Origin: Ulva prolifera
Taxonomy: Eukaryota > Chlorophyta > Ulvophyceae > Ulvales > Ulvaceae
Reading direction: 5' to 3'
DNA length: 64,000 bases
NCBI GenBank assembly: GCA_023078555.1
Contig: CM041201.1
Location: forward strand, 7,199,172-7,263,171
Made by a program: the position numbers and the translations under genes. How positions within the stretch are numbered: the first letter of the stretch is position 1; each line of letters starts with the position of its first letter. The notes under the pieces were generated by a model, which was given only the letters and a program-made list of their open reading frames with translations, made no database searches and was not told the origin of the DNA. Below, piece by piece: positions 13,846 through 26,144 of the stretch.

Positions 13846-15926
13846 ATGTACGGACGCTGTGCTCGTGGTACAGCCTCTCCTCGGCGGACTGTGGCGTGTG
13901 CGAGTGTTGACCGACGTGGAGCACTCATTGCAGCGACGTGCGCGCCAGCATGCGCCCTGCTGGAGCGGCAAGCGGCACTAGCTGACACCTCAATAGCAGC
14001 GCCGGCACTGGTGCCGAAACGAGAACTGGCTGATGGGCTGATGGTGAGCGAGGTATGCCTCATCGACTGGACCTCGTCATGGCCAGGCAACTCCATCTCA
14101 TCCCTCTTCATTCTGTTGAGCTCAACATTGATGAGAAGGCTACATGAGGCGTCATGGACGCGGTGTGGTGCGCGGCAGAGTCCACCTGGCTTACGGTGTC
14201 AACGTGCAGGTCATCAAGGGCAACTGGCAGCTGGCTGGCGGTCACAAGGGTAGCTCCAGCGATGACCGCACGTCGGGGAAGAAGGCCGTGGAGGATATCG
14301 ACAAGTTCGTGTCTGCTGGCGTCACGACCTTGGACACCGCCGACATCTACGGCCCGAGTGAGAAGCTCATCGGGGACTTCATCCGAGGGCGGCCACAGGG
14401 ACGCACCGGGGTTGAGGTGCTCACCAAGTTCTGCAAGTTCGGGAACGAGCAGATCACCATCAGCCAGAAGAATGTGACCGCGGTGCGCCCCACGTTTGCC
14501 ATCCATGAGTACCAGCTCACCTCCCAGCCACACGCAAGTCTGCTGCCATACACCTGCTCCTGAGCATGGACGCGCTGCTGCGGGCACGCAAAGACAGCAC
14601 GCGATTGTGCGGGCTGCAGCTGTGCGGGTGTGGGGGCGCAGCGCCGCTGAGCCAGTGCGGCGCTGGCCACCACGGCGTTGCGCCGCCATGCCGCGACAGG
14701 CCGCGCATGCATGCAGGGTATCAAGCGGTCGCTGGACAACCTCGGGGTGGACTCAGTGGAGCTCGTGCAGTTCTACTGGCACAACTACCAAGTGCGCACT
14801 GCCTGCCCCACCGCCGCCGTGCCCGTGACTCACTGACCCCGCGAACTGCCCCCGAACTGCCCATGTCACGCCGATTGCCCCACAGCCACTAACCCCCCAG
14901 TGGCCACAGGTGCCCAAGTACGTCGCAACGTCTCAGTACCTCATGGAGGAGGTCGCCGCCGGCCGCGTGAAGAACCTCGGCGTCACAAACTTCGACGTCC
15001 CGAGGCTGCAGCAGATGATGTCCGGCGGCGCCAAGATCGTCTCCAACCAGGTATCCCCCCCTTCCTCTCTACACCTCTTCAGGGCTCCACACATATGCAT
15101 GCAGCACATGCTGCAGCTGCAGCAGCGGCTGAGGTGGCGGGTGTGTGTGAGCGCAGGTGCAGTTCTCGCTGCTGGACCGGCGCGTGGACAACGGCATGCT
15201 GGAGTTCTGCGAGACGGGGGGCATCAAACTGCTGCCGTTCGGCACTGTCGCCGGGGGGTTCCTATCGGAGAAGTACCTCGGCGTCCCGGTCGAGAAGTGC
15301 GGCCCCACCCACGCCACCCACGCCACCCCTCTCATCCAGCATACCCATCACTGCGGACCCCACAGCCACACTTTACTTGAATCCTGTCGAGCGCCACGCC
15401 GGCATCAGCTCTCATGCATACATGTGTATCTTACCCTGCCGTCCCGCGCGATCGCTGCCGTGTGGCGAACTCGTCTGCAACGCTCGCGGCGGCGTGCAGG
15501 ATCTCGTTAGACACGTACAGCAAGTCCAAGTACGCGTCGATCATCCAGCAGAATGGCGGCTGGCAGTGGTTCCAGCGCCTCCTCACCACCCTCAACACCA
15601 TCGCCAAGAAGCACGACTCCAGCATCGCCAACGTTGCAAGCCGGTACGCCCACCCCCCGCCCCGCCCCGCATCCTCTCTCTCGCCGTTCCTGCTCGCATG
15701 CATGACCGGCATGCATTTGGATCATGCATGCAGATGGGTGCTGGACAAGCCCGCCGTCGCGGGCATCATCGTCGGCGCGCGCAACGCGCGGCACCTGCCA
15801 GACCACATGGCGCTGGGGGCGCTGCGGCTGGATGCGGATGATTACGGGCGGATAGATGAGGTGCTGGAGGACGCGCGGTCACCAGAGGGGGACATCTACA
15901 CGTGGGAGCGTGGCGGGCAGTGGTAG
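13846..15926 (+). CDS. Aldo-keto reductase, probably plastid-targeted
   Basis: NAD(P)H-dependent oxidoreductase of the aldo-keto reductase superfamily (TIM barrel). Seven exons (13846-14043, 14210-14482, 14717-14791, 14910-15050, 15157-15296, 15500-15643, 15734-15926) give 387 residues. The first exon (66 residues) is a presequence with DRRGALIAATCAPACAL, which resembles a plastid transit peptide with a possible lumenal signal. The catalytic tetrad is present: Asp108 and Tyr113 (LDTADIYGPSE), Lys139 (VLTKFCKFG) and His179 (FYWHNY). The nucleotide-binding end has IANVASRWVLDKP then VAGIIVGARNARHL. The family start VIKGNWQLAGGHKG follows directly on exon 1. The physiological substrate is unknown. 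All junctions keep phase, two of them through TGCATGCAG acceptors. Confidence 0.9.
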
Positions 15927-17069
15927 GCGGAGGCCTCGGCGCCCTGGACGAAATGGCGGTGCAGGTCGTGGGCGTTGATGAGTCCCATGCGTACAGGGGC
16001 TATTCTTTTTCCCCCCGATTTCAACGTTCCGGGCGTTTCTAACAGAGTAGTAGTTAACACAAAGCATTCCCATGCATGTGGCTTGTTCAGCGCGATTCGG
16101 CTAGATTGCCCAACAGTGGCGTGGCCTTTCTTGCGGGTGTTGCCGAGTTGGCACAGACCCCCCCCCCCGCCCCCCCCACCGGGCCTGTGGATCGGGCAGC
16201 AGCGGAGAGGAGACTGTTGCCAATGACCGTCCTTGCCCTGTGGGGTGCATATCAGGCACGTGGCACAGGCAGCCGCAACAACACGGTGCACGGCCGTGCG
16301 AGGTCTCTGCATCTAAGCGCATGCTCCGGGCCCAGTCCCAGGGGCTAGATCTATTAGCATAGCCCTAAAAAACAACTGGAACCCCGAAAGTGGGGGTGTG
16401 CAGACGTGTCTCTTGACGCATGCGGAGTATGGGTGTGGTGTTGTGCAAGTGCCAATGCAACTGTGGGGGTGCCATTTTCGATATTGACATCCTTGTCTCA
16501 GGTCGGTCCACAACCTAAGAAATAACATTACAGGAGTGAGAGACTATTCATCGACCGGCTGGGTGTGTTGCGGTCGACCATGCATGCTGATGGGTGCCTC
16601 GTGAGGGCGATGCTCTCAGTGAGCCCTCCACCTCCCGCCCCTCCCCCCCCCTGCCACCAGGCTCACTGTTGTGATCGATGTAGCCAGCCAGCCTGGCATA
16701 GAGATGGGTAGCCTTTGCCGCGAACAGCTCAGTACTGCTGCTTGCCCATCCACCCTCAAGCACGTGACGCCGCACCCGTGACCGCTCTGCATGTGATGCT
16801 GCGATCTCTGAAGCGTCGGCTGCCCCTCCTGTGGCAGATCTCATACCATGCTGTGGCCATTGGTGTAAACGACCTACCCTGGCTGGGCGTCATGCATCAC
16901 CGGTCGACAGTTGGTGCGGGCGGGCGGACACTGCTGTGGTTCTCAGGTGTGGTTAATTGACCGACAGCAGTCTGAAAACCGAAAGGTACAAGCCGCAAGG
17001 TAGGGTACATCAGTTTGTGCAGATAGGGCCGCTAGCCCTATGGAGAAAGTATCGCGCTGTGGCAGTGTG
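15927..17069. other. 1.1 kb between convergent genes
   Basis: 3' flanks of the aldo-keto reductase (+) and PPOX1 (-) genes. It includes a C-rich stretch near 16159-16180. ORFs here are short and carry no domain signal. Confidence 0.45.
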
Positions 17070-20000
17070 TCACGGGCTGAGCACTTCAGACACCCAGGCC
17101 CCGTCCTCCCGCCGGAAGCGCAGACGCTCATGCGTGCGGCTCGGCTGCGAATTCCAGAACTCGATCGAAGTCGGCGCGATGCGGTACCCGCCCCAGAACG
17201 GCGGCTTCGGGATCTCGGCCCCCCCGGCATACCGCTCCTCCAGCTCCCGCATCTTATCTTGCAGCACCTGCAACCGCCACGCGCTCAGAGCTGCAGCTTC
17301 ATGCTTACGGAAATAAAACAGCTACCCTGGGCGCACCGCGAGTGCATCCATGAATACTCTGCATGATCGAGCGCGTCGGGTGAAAGCGGCTCCTCCTACG
17401 CCACAGCGGCTCCCCGCCACAAGACCCGATTGTACGCGCCGAGCACAGCCCCGTGTGCGCCGGGGTGACTGCTGTGAAGGGCTACTATCGCTGTCATGAC
17501 ACTACAGAGTACACTTGGGATCTGCGCGTCGGAAAAGACCTGACAGCACTGACGTGCCTCAGGGCTGATGTGGCACAGCTGCACTCTGATACAACTGCGA
17601 ACTCGTGGAAGCATGCATGTGGTGAACATGCCACCCAACTGAGGATGCGTAGCGACATCCGCAACGGCCATCCACTTGTAGCCATTCGTCGCACGTGCCA
17701 GTCGCCGTGCGTACCACAGAATTTTAATACCACGGTATTTCGGACAGTTAGGTATCCGTGTGCAAGCTCCGCACCTGCCTGTCGGCGATGACCGCAGACT
17801 GCTCGCTGCTCCAAGCCCCGAGCTGGCTCCCCCGCGGCCGCGACGCAAAGTACTTCTCACTCTCGGCCTCGGGAACTCGCGCCGCGGGCCCCCGCACTCG
17901 CACCTGCCGCCCGAGGTGCTCCCAGTAGAAGCACGCGGCGGCCGCGCCGCTGCCATCGATGTCTGCCGCCTTCGCGCTGCCGTAGTTGGTGAAGAAGGTG
18001 AAACCGCGCGAGTCGAAGCCCTTCAGCAGGACGATGCGGACATCCGGGCCGCTGCCGTCGCGTCCCGCCGTCGCGAGAGCCATCGCGTTTGGCTCCTCTG
18101 ACCCGGAGGACGCGGCGGCCGCCTCGAACCACTCCCCAAACAACGCGATCGGATCCTGCATGTGCTGGGTGTGCTGTGCATGCTGGGGATGCGGTGCGCC
18201 GCACCGACTTGACTTCGGAGAAGAGCACGAGAGTACAGGGTAGTCGTAGGGGGGCCGCTGTTGCTCAGGGTGCAGATGGGGGGGAGGAGGTCAGCAGGGC
18301 TGCGGGGGCTCCGGGGTGGGAGCAGGCAAAGTCATCTGGAGTCATGCAGTACGGATGCAGAGCGCATGCGGCCTAGCAGTCCAGGCAAGCAAGACACGCC
18401 CGTCAACGCCACAGCAGCCTGCGCCATACCTGTCCGGTAGACAACCAGCCGTGTGCGGTCTGCTTGTTTGATGATTGCAAGGGCCGACGGTATCATGCAC
18501 ACCCCGCACCCGACGCCGTGCACTGCTGCATCTGACAGCCCACAAAACTCCCGTCGCCCCATCCGGCCTGGGTCCCTTTTTGTGTGTTCAACGCTATGAG
18601 AAGTGGGGGAGGGGGCGTGCCTTGGCAGCGGCCTCCGCGCCGAGCAGCACGGCCGCGGCCTGCACGTTGTTACGCATCGCGTGCACCTCCCGCGCAGGCG
18701 CCGCCTCCGCCGCGAGCTTGACGCACATCGCGGTGCCAGGGTACTCCGGCAGCCGCAGGCCGAACTTGTCGCGGATCTCCGGCGGCACGAACCGCCCGCC
18801 GAGGTAGTGGTGAGGGCCCTGCAAGACACGCCCGGCGGTGAGGCCCGCACACGCGTGCGGGGCACGCAGGAGCTCCGACAAGAGGAGGGGCAATCCGCGC
18901 AGCGGCTCACAGACACCGCCACCTGATCAGTTCTCATGATCTGTAGGGCGCGCATGCGCGTGTGATTGAGTGCCCCGGGGTTGCGGCAGCAGGCTGCGCC
19001 GTCAGTTGCAGCATGCGCAGGGCCGCACCTCGAAGAAGCGCGCCGCCAGCTTCGGCGCAGTGAGGGAGATCAGCATGCCCGGCCGCAGGCCTGTCTCCGC
19101 AGCATCTCCGTCCTCCACATGCCACCCTGCACGCACAGCCACACCGCATCTGGCTCGCGCTTTCGCAAAGCCGGCGGCTGCATGCGGTCAGTCAGCACTC
19201 CGCATGCGCTTGCCGCCGCTCGCCAGCATGAGCTGGAGTGAAGTCTCATGCGGTCAGCTGCCCCCCCCACCCCTCCCCCGCCCACCTCCATCTACCGTGG
19301 CATGCGCTCGAAGCCGGTGACTGCATGCGCCAGTCAGCACACCGCGTGTGCTCGCCACCGCTCGCCATGAAAGTGAAGTGTCATGCGTTCATCCCCATCC
19401 CCCCGCCCGGCTGTGAGATGCGCTCAAGGTGCACCCGCAGACACGCGCGCCCCGCGCCACAACACACCCACACCCACGGCACAACACCAGCAACAAAACA
19501 ACACACAGACACGCCACATCATGCGGGAAGACCCCGGGCCAGGCTGCGACGCGCACCGGAGGGGACGTCCACAGAGGCCACCAGCGTGCGGTCAGGGTCG
19601 GCGGCCGCGAGCTTGCGCAGCAGGCCGTCAAACGGCGGCCGCGGGGGCCCCCGGAAGCTGAAGCCGAACAGCGCGTCGATGACGACCGCGTAGTCTGCGA
19701 GGCCGGCGTCGACGACGTCGTCCGCGTCGAGGAACGGCAGGCGCAGGCTGGCGCACTGCGTCACGAGGCCGTGGTACAGCGGCCGGTCGGTTCGCTTCGG
19801 GTAGCACACCTGCGCCGATGCTGCCCCGCTTCACGTCTACACTCTGCGGGCCTGCTGCGCCGGGGGCGTCTTCGCGGGGGTGGAAACAGAACATCCTAGC
19901 AGAGTGCTGAGTTGGAGACCGGGCAAAGGAATTCAAGGCGCAGTTCGCAGCCGGTGTGTTGCTGTGCAACATGCCAGCGGGCACCGGCGTGGTGGTGGAC

Positions 20001-21077
20001 GCATGACCAGGGGGGGCTTAGCGTCCCATGGAGGCTAGGGTGTGCTGACTGTACACAGCGCTGGCAGCTGGCACGTGCATGGGTGATGTGCGCGACAATG
20101 GCGGTGCTGAACAGAGTGGGCGGGGACCAGCCGCAGGCACCCCGGTGTGGTTCGAGATCAGCATGCATGAGGAAGAGGCGGCATCATATGCTGTCTGAAG
20201 AGGTGCATGGGGGAGAGGTGGTCAGTCGAAGGGGGTTGGGCAGTACCGATACGGGGTAGCCGAAGTGGTGAAGGTGGCGCGCCGCGACGAGGCCGTCGCC
20301 TCCATTGTTCCCGGGGCCTGCACGCAGGGGCACTGCTTGCGTGGATGCTGCTGAACAGCGGTTGAGGGACTGTTCCTGGGCTGTTCTGTGGGCCCTGTAT
20401 GAGATGGGTCTCCACACACACACTCTCAACACCCTCCAGAATCCGTTTATGTGGCTGTACTATGTCTTTCAAAGGAGAATTTGGCTTTTGAGATGTCGCT
20501 CGGAGGACGCATGCTGGCATGCACTGCGTGATGGTTCTGCGAGAAGGAATCTGCGCTGCAAGCATCCCTGGGGGATTGATGGGATGTCGGAGGGAGGGCG
20601 CACCAGCGAGCACTAGCACCTTGCCTGTCTTGGGTGCCTCAGCTGCCACAGAGCAAGCGACCGACAGGCCTGCCAGCTCCATCAGCTGATCTACGGAGAA
20701 CCCCAGGGGGCCCATGAGCTCCTCATCGACAGCTACTGCTTCTGACTGCGACCTGGATCACAGTATATGCGTTTGTGGGAGCGTCGTGGAAGTGGGGCTG
20801 CGAGAGCTCACGACCTATGCTCTTGCTTGCGATTAGATATGCCAACATGGAAACAAGCGCAGAATGCACACGCGAGCATAATAAGCGTGACGAGAGTTTC
20901 AGGATACATCGCTCTGCTGGTCTGCAGGAGCTTGGAACACCTGCGTGCCCCAAACATGACGTGGCTGGTGGCAGCAAGGACGTTCTGACATCGCACAGTC
21001 AGGCAACGGGGAAAAAGGACACAGGTAAAAGCTCACAGGTAGGAGATTTCATTGACAATTGTGGCTTTAGACGTCAT
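17070..21077 (-). CDS. PDX3: NAD(P)HX epimerase fused to pyridoxamine-5'-phosphate oxidase (plant PPOX1/PDX3 type)
   Basis: Bifunctional salvage enzyme. The N-terminal YjeF_N domain epimerises hydrated NAD(P)H (NAD(P)HX repair), and the C-terminal FMN-dependent domain oxidises PNP or PMP to pyridoxal phosphate. Eight exons (21077-21037, 20752-20604, 20317-20247, 19809-19557, 19126-19029, 18818-18621, 18155-17775, 17267-17070) give 462 residues. The epimerase signatures are [28 protein letters not shown] (64-72), [18 protein letters not shown] and SVDVPSG. The linker [13 protein letters not shown] is typical of the plant fusion. The oxidase part (about 271-462) has [32 protein letters not shown] and [15 protein letters not shown]. 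No transit peptide precedes [13 protein letters not shown], unlike land-plant homologues. Intron 6 has a GC donor (AAG|GCACGC). Confidence 0.95.
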
Positions 21078-21521
21078 TTGGCGGCAGCGTGACCAAGGCC
21101 GAGGGTATCGAACGAAAGCATTCAGTGGTGCTCTGGGCGCCTGTAGACGATGCAAAAAGTGGGTGATCATCGTGCAGACAATATGCTTGACTTTTCAGCT
21201 GAAACTTTTCGTTTCAGATACCAATTTATGTACTGGCATACAGGGAGCATGTTTGAGCCTACATGGTGCACACCTTGTGGCGATGGTGGTCTGCATTGCA
21301 ACGTTGCCGTAGGCGACAAGGGGCCCCGTTTGCGTCTAAACAGACGGCTCACAAAGTTCAGCTGCACGCCATGCTCTGCAGTATGTATACACCTGCAAGC
21401 ATGCAGTGATTGCTGTCCACAACGTTTGAAACACGTTAGCTCGCCAGCCAGCCCGATAAATATACTTGTGTTGCAATAAGTCAGTGCATAAGTCAGCGAT
21501 ATTGGTAGTTTTGTACAGTAT
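21078..21521. promoter_or_regulatory. Divergent promoter region of PPOX1 (-) and organellar MnmG (+)
   Basis: 444 bp separate the two start codons. The region probably serves both genes. No specific motif can be assigned with confidence. Confidence 0.45.
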
Positions 21522-24500
21522 ATGATGGGAGCGGTGCGCCTTGCCCGCGCGTGTTGCGGGCAGCATCAGGTCGCTGTCCGCAAACCATTCCACGTAGCTG
21601 CACTGAGCCAAGTGGGCGTCCAACACAGATCCTTCTCGACGCACCAAAAGGTAAAGTACACCTGTCTGCACCTATCAGATCATGCGAGTGTGTGTGCACA
21701 TTGTTGACGCCGGTCTGCTGCGCGTTTGAACACGCCGCACCTGCTTCTGTGTGTCACAGCTTGCGCACACTGGAGCCTTCAAACACGGCACTTGTCTGCG
21801 CTGGAACTCATTTGACGTGCTTGCAGAGATCTGTGCACTGCTGGGCCGCCGATGACGAGGCTTACGACGTGATCGTCGTGGGCGCAGGCCACGCTGGCTG
21901 TGAGGCAGCTCTCGCTGCGGCCAACATGGGCGCCCAAACAATGCTACTCACTCTCAACCTCGATCGCATCGCCTGGCAGCCGTGCAATCCAGCGGTGGGC
22001 GGGCCAGCAAAGAGCCAGCTCGTGCACGAGGTCGATGCCCTCGGGGGCATGATTGGCAAGATGGCTGACCGCTGCTACGTCCAGAAACGCGTCCTCAACA
22101 AGTCCAAGGTGCCTTTATTACTGCTACCATCCCAGCTGACCCCGCTGCCCAGCTGCATCAGCTACGCTTGGCCATCTGTGCCTTGCTTGGCCATCAGTGC
22201 ATTGCTCTCAACTCCCACTGCAGGACTGACCACCCTGTCTTCTCCATTCAGGGACCGGCAGTCTGGGCTCTTCGCGCCCAAACAGACAAGCTCGAGTACG
22301 CAGCAGAGATGCGCAAGGTCCTCGAGGCCACGCCGAACCTCCACATCCGCGAGGGCATGGCCACCCGGGTCATGCTATCCTCCAACGGAGAAGCGGAAGG
22401 GATCGAGACCTTCTTCGGCATGAACTTCTCAGCTAAGGCCGTCGTCCTCACGACCGGAACCTTCATGAATGGAACCATCTGGGTTGGCCGGAAGGCCATG
22501 CCTGCTGGCAGGTACCCTCTCCCGGCTCACACCCGCGCCCCTCTCACACCCCTACACCCCGCCTCGAACATCCGACCACTTTGCACCGCACAACACAACA
22601 AGCTCAAACGCACAACACAGCCACGATCCTGAGTACGCACATGCATGCACGTTTCTGTGGTGTCAAGCAGCCAAGTGCGTGGTCGTGTGGCTACAGGGCC
22701 GGCGAGGCGCCGTCAGTCGGCCTGACGGAGCAGCTCCAGGAGCTCGGGTTCTCCACCGACCGCCTCAAGACCGGCACCCCGGCGCGCGTCGACCGCCGCA
22801 CCGTCGACTTCAGCCAGATGCAAGAGCAGCCCGGCGACGAGACCGTCGGGTGGTTCTCGTTCGACCCCGCGGCCCACGTCGAACGGCCGCAGCTGTCGTG
22901 CTACCTCACGCACACAAACGCCGCGACGCACGACCTCATCCGCGACAACCTGCACGAGACGCCGACGTACGGGGGCTGGGCGGACTCGAAGGGGCCGCGG
23001 TACTGCCCGAGCATCGAGGACAAGATCGTGCGGTTCGCGGACAGGGAGCGGCACCAGATCTTCATCGAGCCGGAGGGCCGGACGACGCCGGAGCTGTACA
23101 TCCAGGTGTGGCCCCTCTGCTGTGTGCTGAGGTCATGGTCTGTGACAGGGAATGGCCCTGCGTAAGCTCACGCGGAGGTGTTGGTGTGCTGTGAGGGGGG
23201 GGCGGTTGTGCAGAGGCGCTGCGCGACGACAGTCTGCCCCTGAAGGCGCCTCCTTGTGTGTTGGCTGTGTGAATCAGCCTGACAGCCCATCAGTTACGGG
23301 GCAATTGAGAAGCCGGGGTGGTGGCCGGCTCGCGCAGGTTAGGGTCCATGCGCCTGAGCCGAGGCAAGGGTGGAGGTAACAGGAGAGCGCGTGCCGCGGT
23401 GCTGCGGCATGCATGGGCGGGGGGGCACAGTGAGATGCGGGGCAGAGCGGGGAATGGTTTCGCTGCACGGGGAAGTGAGTGCGCTGCACATGCATGCTTG
23501 CGGGATGTCGGCGCAGCCACTTGTGGGAGAGGCGCACAGAGAGGAGGGTGCCGATGGACAGCACGACTTCACTGCCAGTTGCGGGGGGCATGGTGCAGCT
23601 GTGCACCTGTGACCACATCTGCGTGAGGCACACAGGAAGCGGGCACCGGTTGACAGAGTTCATTCACCGGCTTCGACACGTCACAGCCGACGGTGCCGAT
23701 GCCGGCGCACGTACCGCCGCAGCGCGTGCTGCCCGCGCCCGTTCGCATTCCGACCACAGCACACAGCGCGCGTGCAGGGCTTCTCGACGGGCATGCCGGA
23801 GCGCCTGCAGCTGCAGATGCTGCAGACGCTGGCGGGCATGCAGGAGTGCCGCATGCTGCGGCCGGCGTACGCCGTGGAGTACGACTACCTGCCTGCGTAC
23901 CAGTGCCACAGCACGCTCGAGACGAAGCGCGTCGGCAACCTCTTCTTCAGCGGCCAGCTGAACGGCACCACCGGTGCGCCCCTGGCCACTTGTGGGTAGC
24001 GCATGGTGTTGTGGCTGTGAGCGCATGGCGCCCTGGCTGTCTGCTGTGGTCCCCGGTCATGCTGCTGGCCTGCCAGCATGCGTGGGCCGAGATCATCTGC
24101 TTTCATTGCCAGACAGCCTCTGGATGTCTGCTTCCCGTTTCAGTAGCCGAGGCCTGGCACGCTCTCACCTCAGGCGGCCCTGCGTGCGTTGATGAAAGGG
24201 GTGCCATGTTTTGGGTGCTCCTTGGAGGCACATGCTGGGTCATGCACCCACGTCACGCCTGAGCTGTGGCAACAGAGGGCGCATACTATGCTGCCTCAGC
24301 ACATGCCTTCCACAGCACACATACGTTACACCCACCGCCGCGCTGCTCCCATGACGGGGGGGCCTTGTGCCGCAATGCTCCATAGCGTCTGCGGCCCCCC
24401 GCACGAACCAAAACAATCTGTAGTGCCGCGCACGTCGCGCACGAGCATGCACGCTCTGCGTGTCTGATCCCCGCAGCGACCGGTACAGGGTACGAGGAGG

Positions 24501-26144
24501 CGGCGGCGCAGGGCCTGGTGGCCGGCATGAACGCGGCGCGGCGCGCAGCGGGCGCGGAGCCGGTGGCGCTGGAGCGGGGCAGCAGCTACATCGGCACGCT
24601 CATCGACGACCTCGTCACGAAGGACCTGAGGGAGCCGTACCGCATGCTGACGTCACGCTCCGAGTACCGGCTGCTGCTGCGGTCGGACAACGCCGACCAG
24701 CGCCTCACGCCGCTCGGGTGCGCCCGGCCGACTCCTGCCGTGCTGTGCGGCCCGCGACGGCGTGCTCTGTGCTGTGCCCAAATACCTGCCGCGCATGTCA
24801 CCATGAGTATAGTGCCAACTTTTGGCTATGTCTGGACATGTATAGCTTGGTCCAGCGTCCCCAGTTCACATGCCGGTGAGCTCTGGCAACGGGCGTAGCA
24901 TACTGGCAGGTAATGCATTGGCGGCCATTCAGTGGTCTGCTTCACAGCAGTAGTTTCGCGGCTTGCGCCATGGCAGCTGTGCCTCCAGAGCGCAGGCAGG
25001 CAAGCTGCATCTGCACAATCCGAGGCTAGGTGTGCTTGCGGGTGGACCCGTTGAGTCGCCGCGAGACCCAGACCCGCTCAAACACGATGCCGTGGGGTCT
25101 GCACATGCGTAAGACGCGGGTGTGGCTGCAGGCGGGAGCTGGGGCTCGTGGACGACGAGCGGTGGCGGCAGTTTGAGGGCAAGCGGGACCGCGTGGCGGC
25201 GGAGAAGGTGCGGCTGGGGAGCACACGGGTGCAGCCGGACTCGGACGTCGCACAGGCCTTCGCGTCCGCATCAGAACAGCACATCAAAGCGGTGCGCCTC
25301 CCTCCTCCCCCCGGAACGTCTCAGAAGTGGTGTCAGCAATCAGGTTGTTCGGCAACCGCATAGAGCGGCACACGGTAAAGCTCTGCGGCGAGAATGCCAC
25401 AGCACACCCTTCATCTCCGTGTCCCCCCGCTCGACTATCACGCTCGGCAACATCTTGATTTACGTTGCTTTGTATATACTATACGTCGGCCACATGTGCG
25501 GTCCAGCCTTGCAGCGAGGTTTAGACATACACGACTGGACCACAACACAGGCCCATAGCAGCCGGGGTCGCCCCTCATGCTCAGGGGCCTCAGCAGCACA
25601 AGCTGCAGCTGAGCGTTGCCGCGGCTCTGTACCCGCTAGACCGTGCATCTCGCACAGTCAGTCACACTTGCTGCCGTGCTGTTGTGCTGCCTCCGCGACG
25701 CGAGTCCGCTGCAGCTGAGGAGCGGCTATTGTGGCGTAGGTGGCGAGCCTGGAGGAGCTCCTCCGGCGGCCGAACGTCCACTACGGCCTCCTCGACACCC
25801 ACGGCCACGGCAACCCTGAGCTCAACGGGTTTGAGAAGGAGTGCGTGGAGATCGAGATCAAGTACGCGGGCTTCCTGGCCCGGCAGGAGCAGCAGCTGCG
25901 GCGCATGCAGAGCAAGCACAGCCTGCGGATCCCGGAGGACCTGGACTACACCGTGGTGCCGTCGATGTCCGCAGAGGCGTCGGAGAAGCTCGGCAAGATC
26001 CGGCCGGCGAGCATCGGGCAGGCGGCACGCATCGGCGGCGTGAACCCCGCGGACATCAGCGCGCTGCTGGTCTTCATGGAGGCGCAGAAGCGGCGGCGGG
26101 CCAGTGAGGCAAAGGCGGCAGAGCGCGCGGTGGCGGCGGCGTAG
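21522..26144 (+). CDS. MTO1: Organellar MnmG/GidA (MTO1) tRNA uridine-34 modification enzyme
   Basis: FAD-dependent partner of MnmE that installs the 5-carboxymethylaminomethyl group on wobble U34 of organellar tRNAs. Eight exons (21522-21650, 21827-22108, 22252-22511, 22697-23105, 23778-23973, 24489-24717, 25132-25291, 25740-26144) give 689 residues. Exon 1 encodes a 43-residue presequence rich in Arg, Ala and Ser. The FAD-binding motif is [12 protein letters not shown] (60-71), followed by [22 protein letters not shown]. Further family blocks are [77 protein letters not shown] and [24 protein letters not shown]. The C-terminal MnmE-interacting helices are in exon 8. Mitochondrion versus plastid cannot be decided from the sequence. 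Confidence 0.95.
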
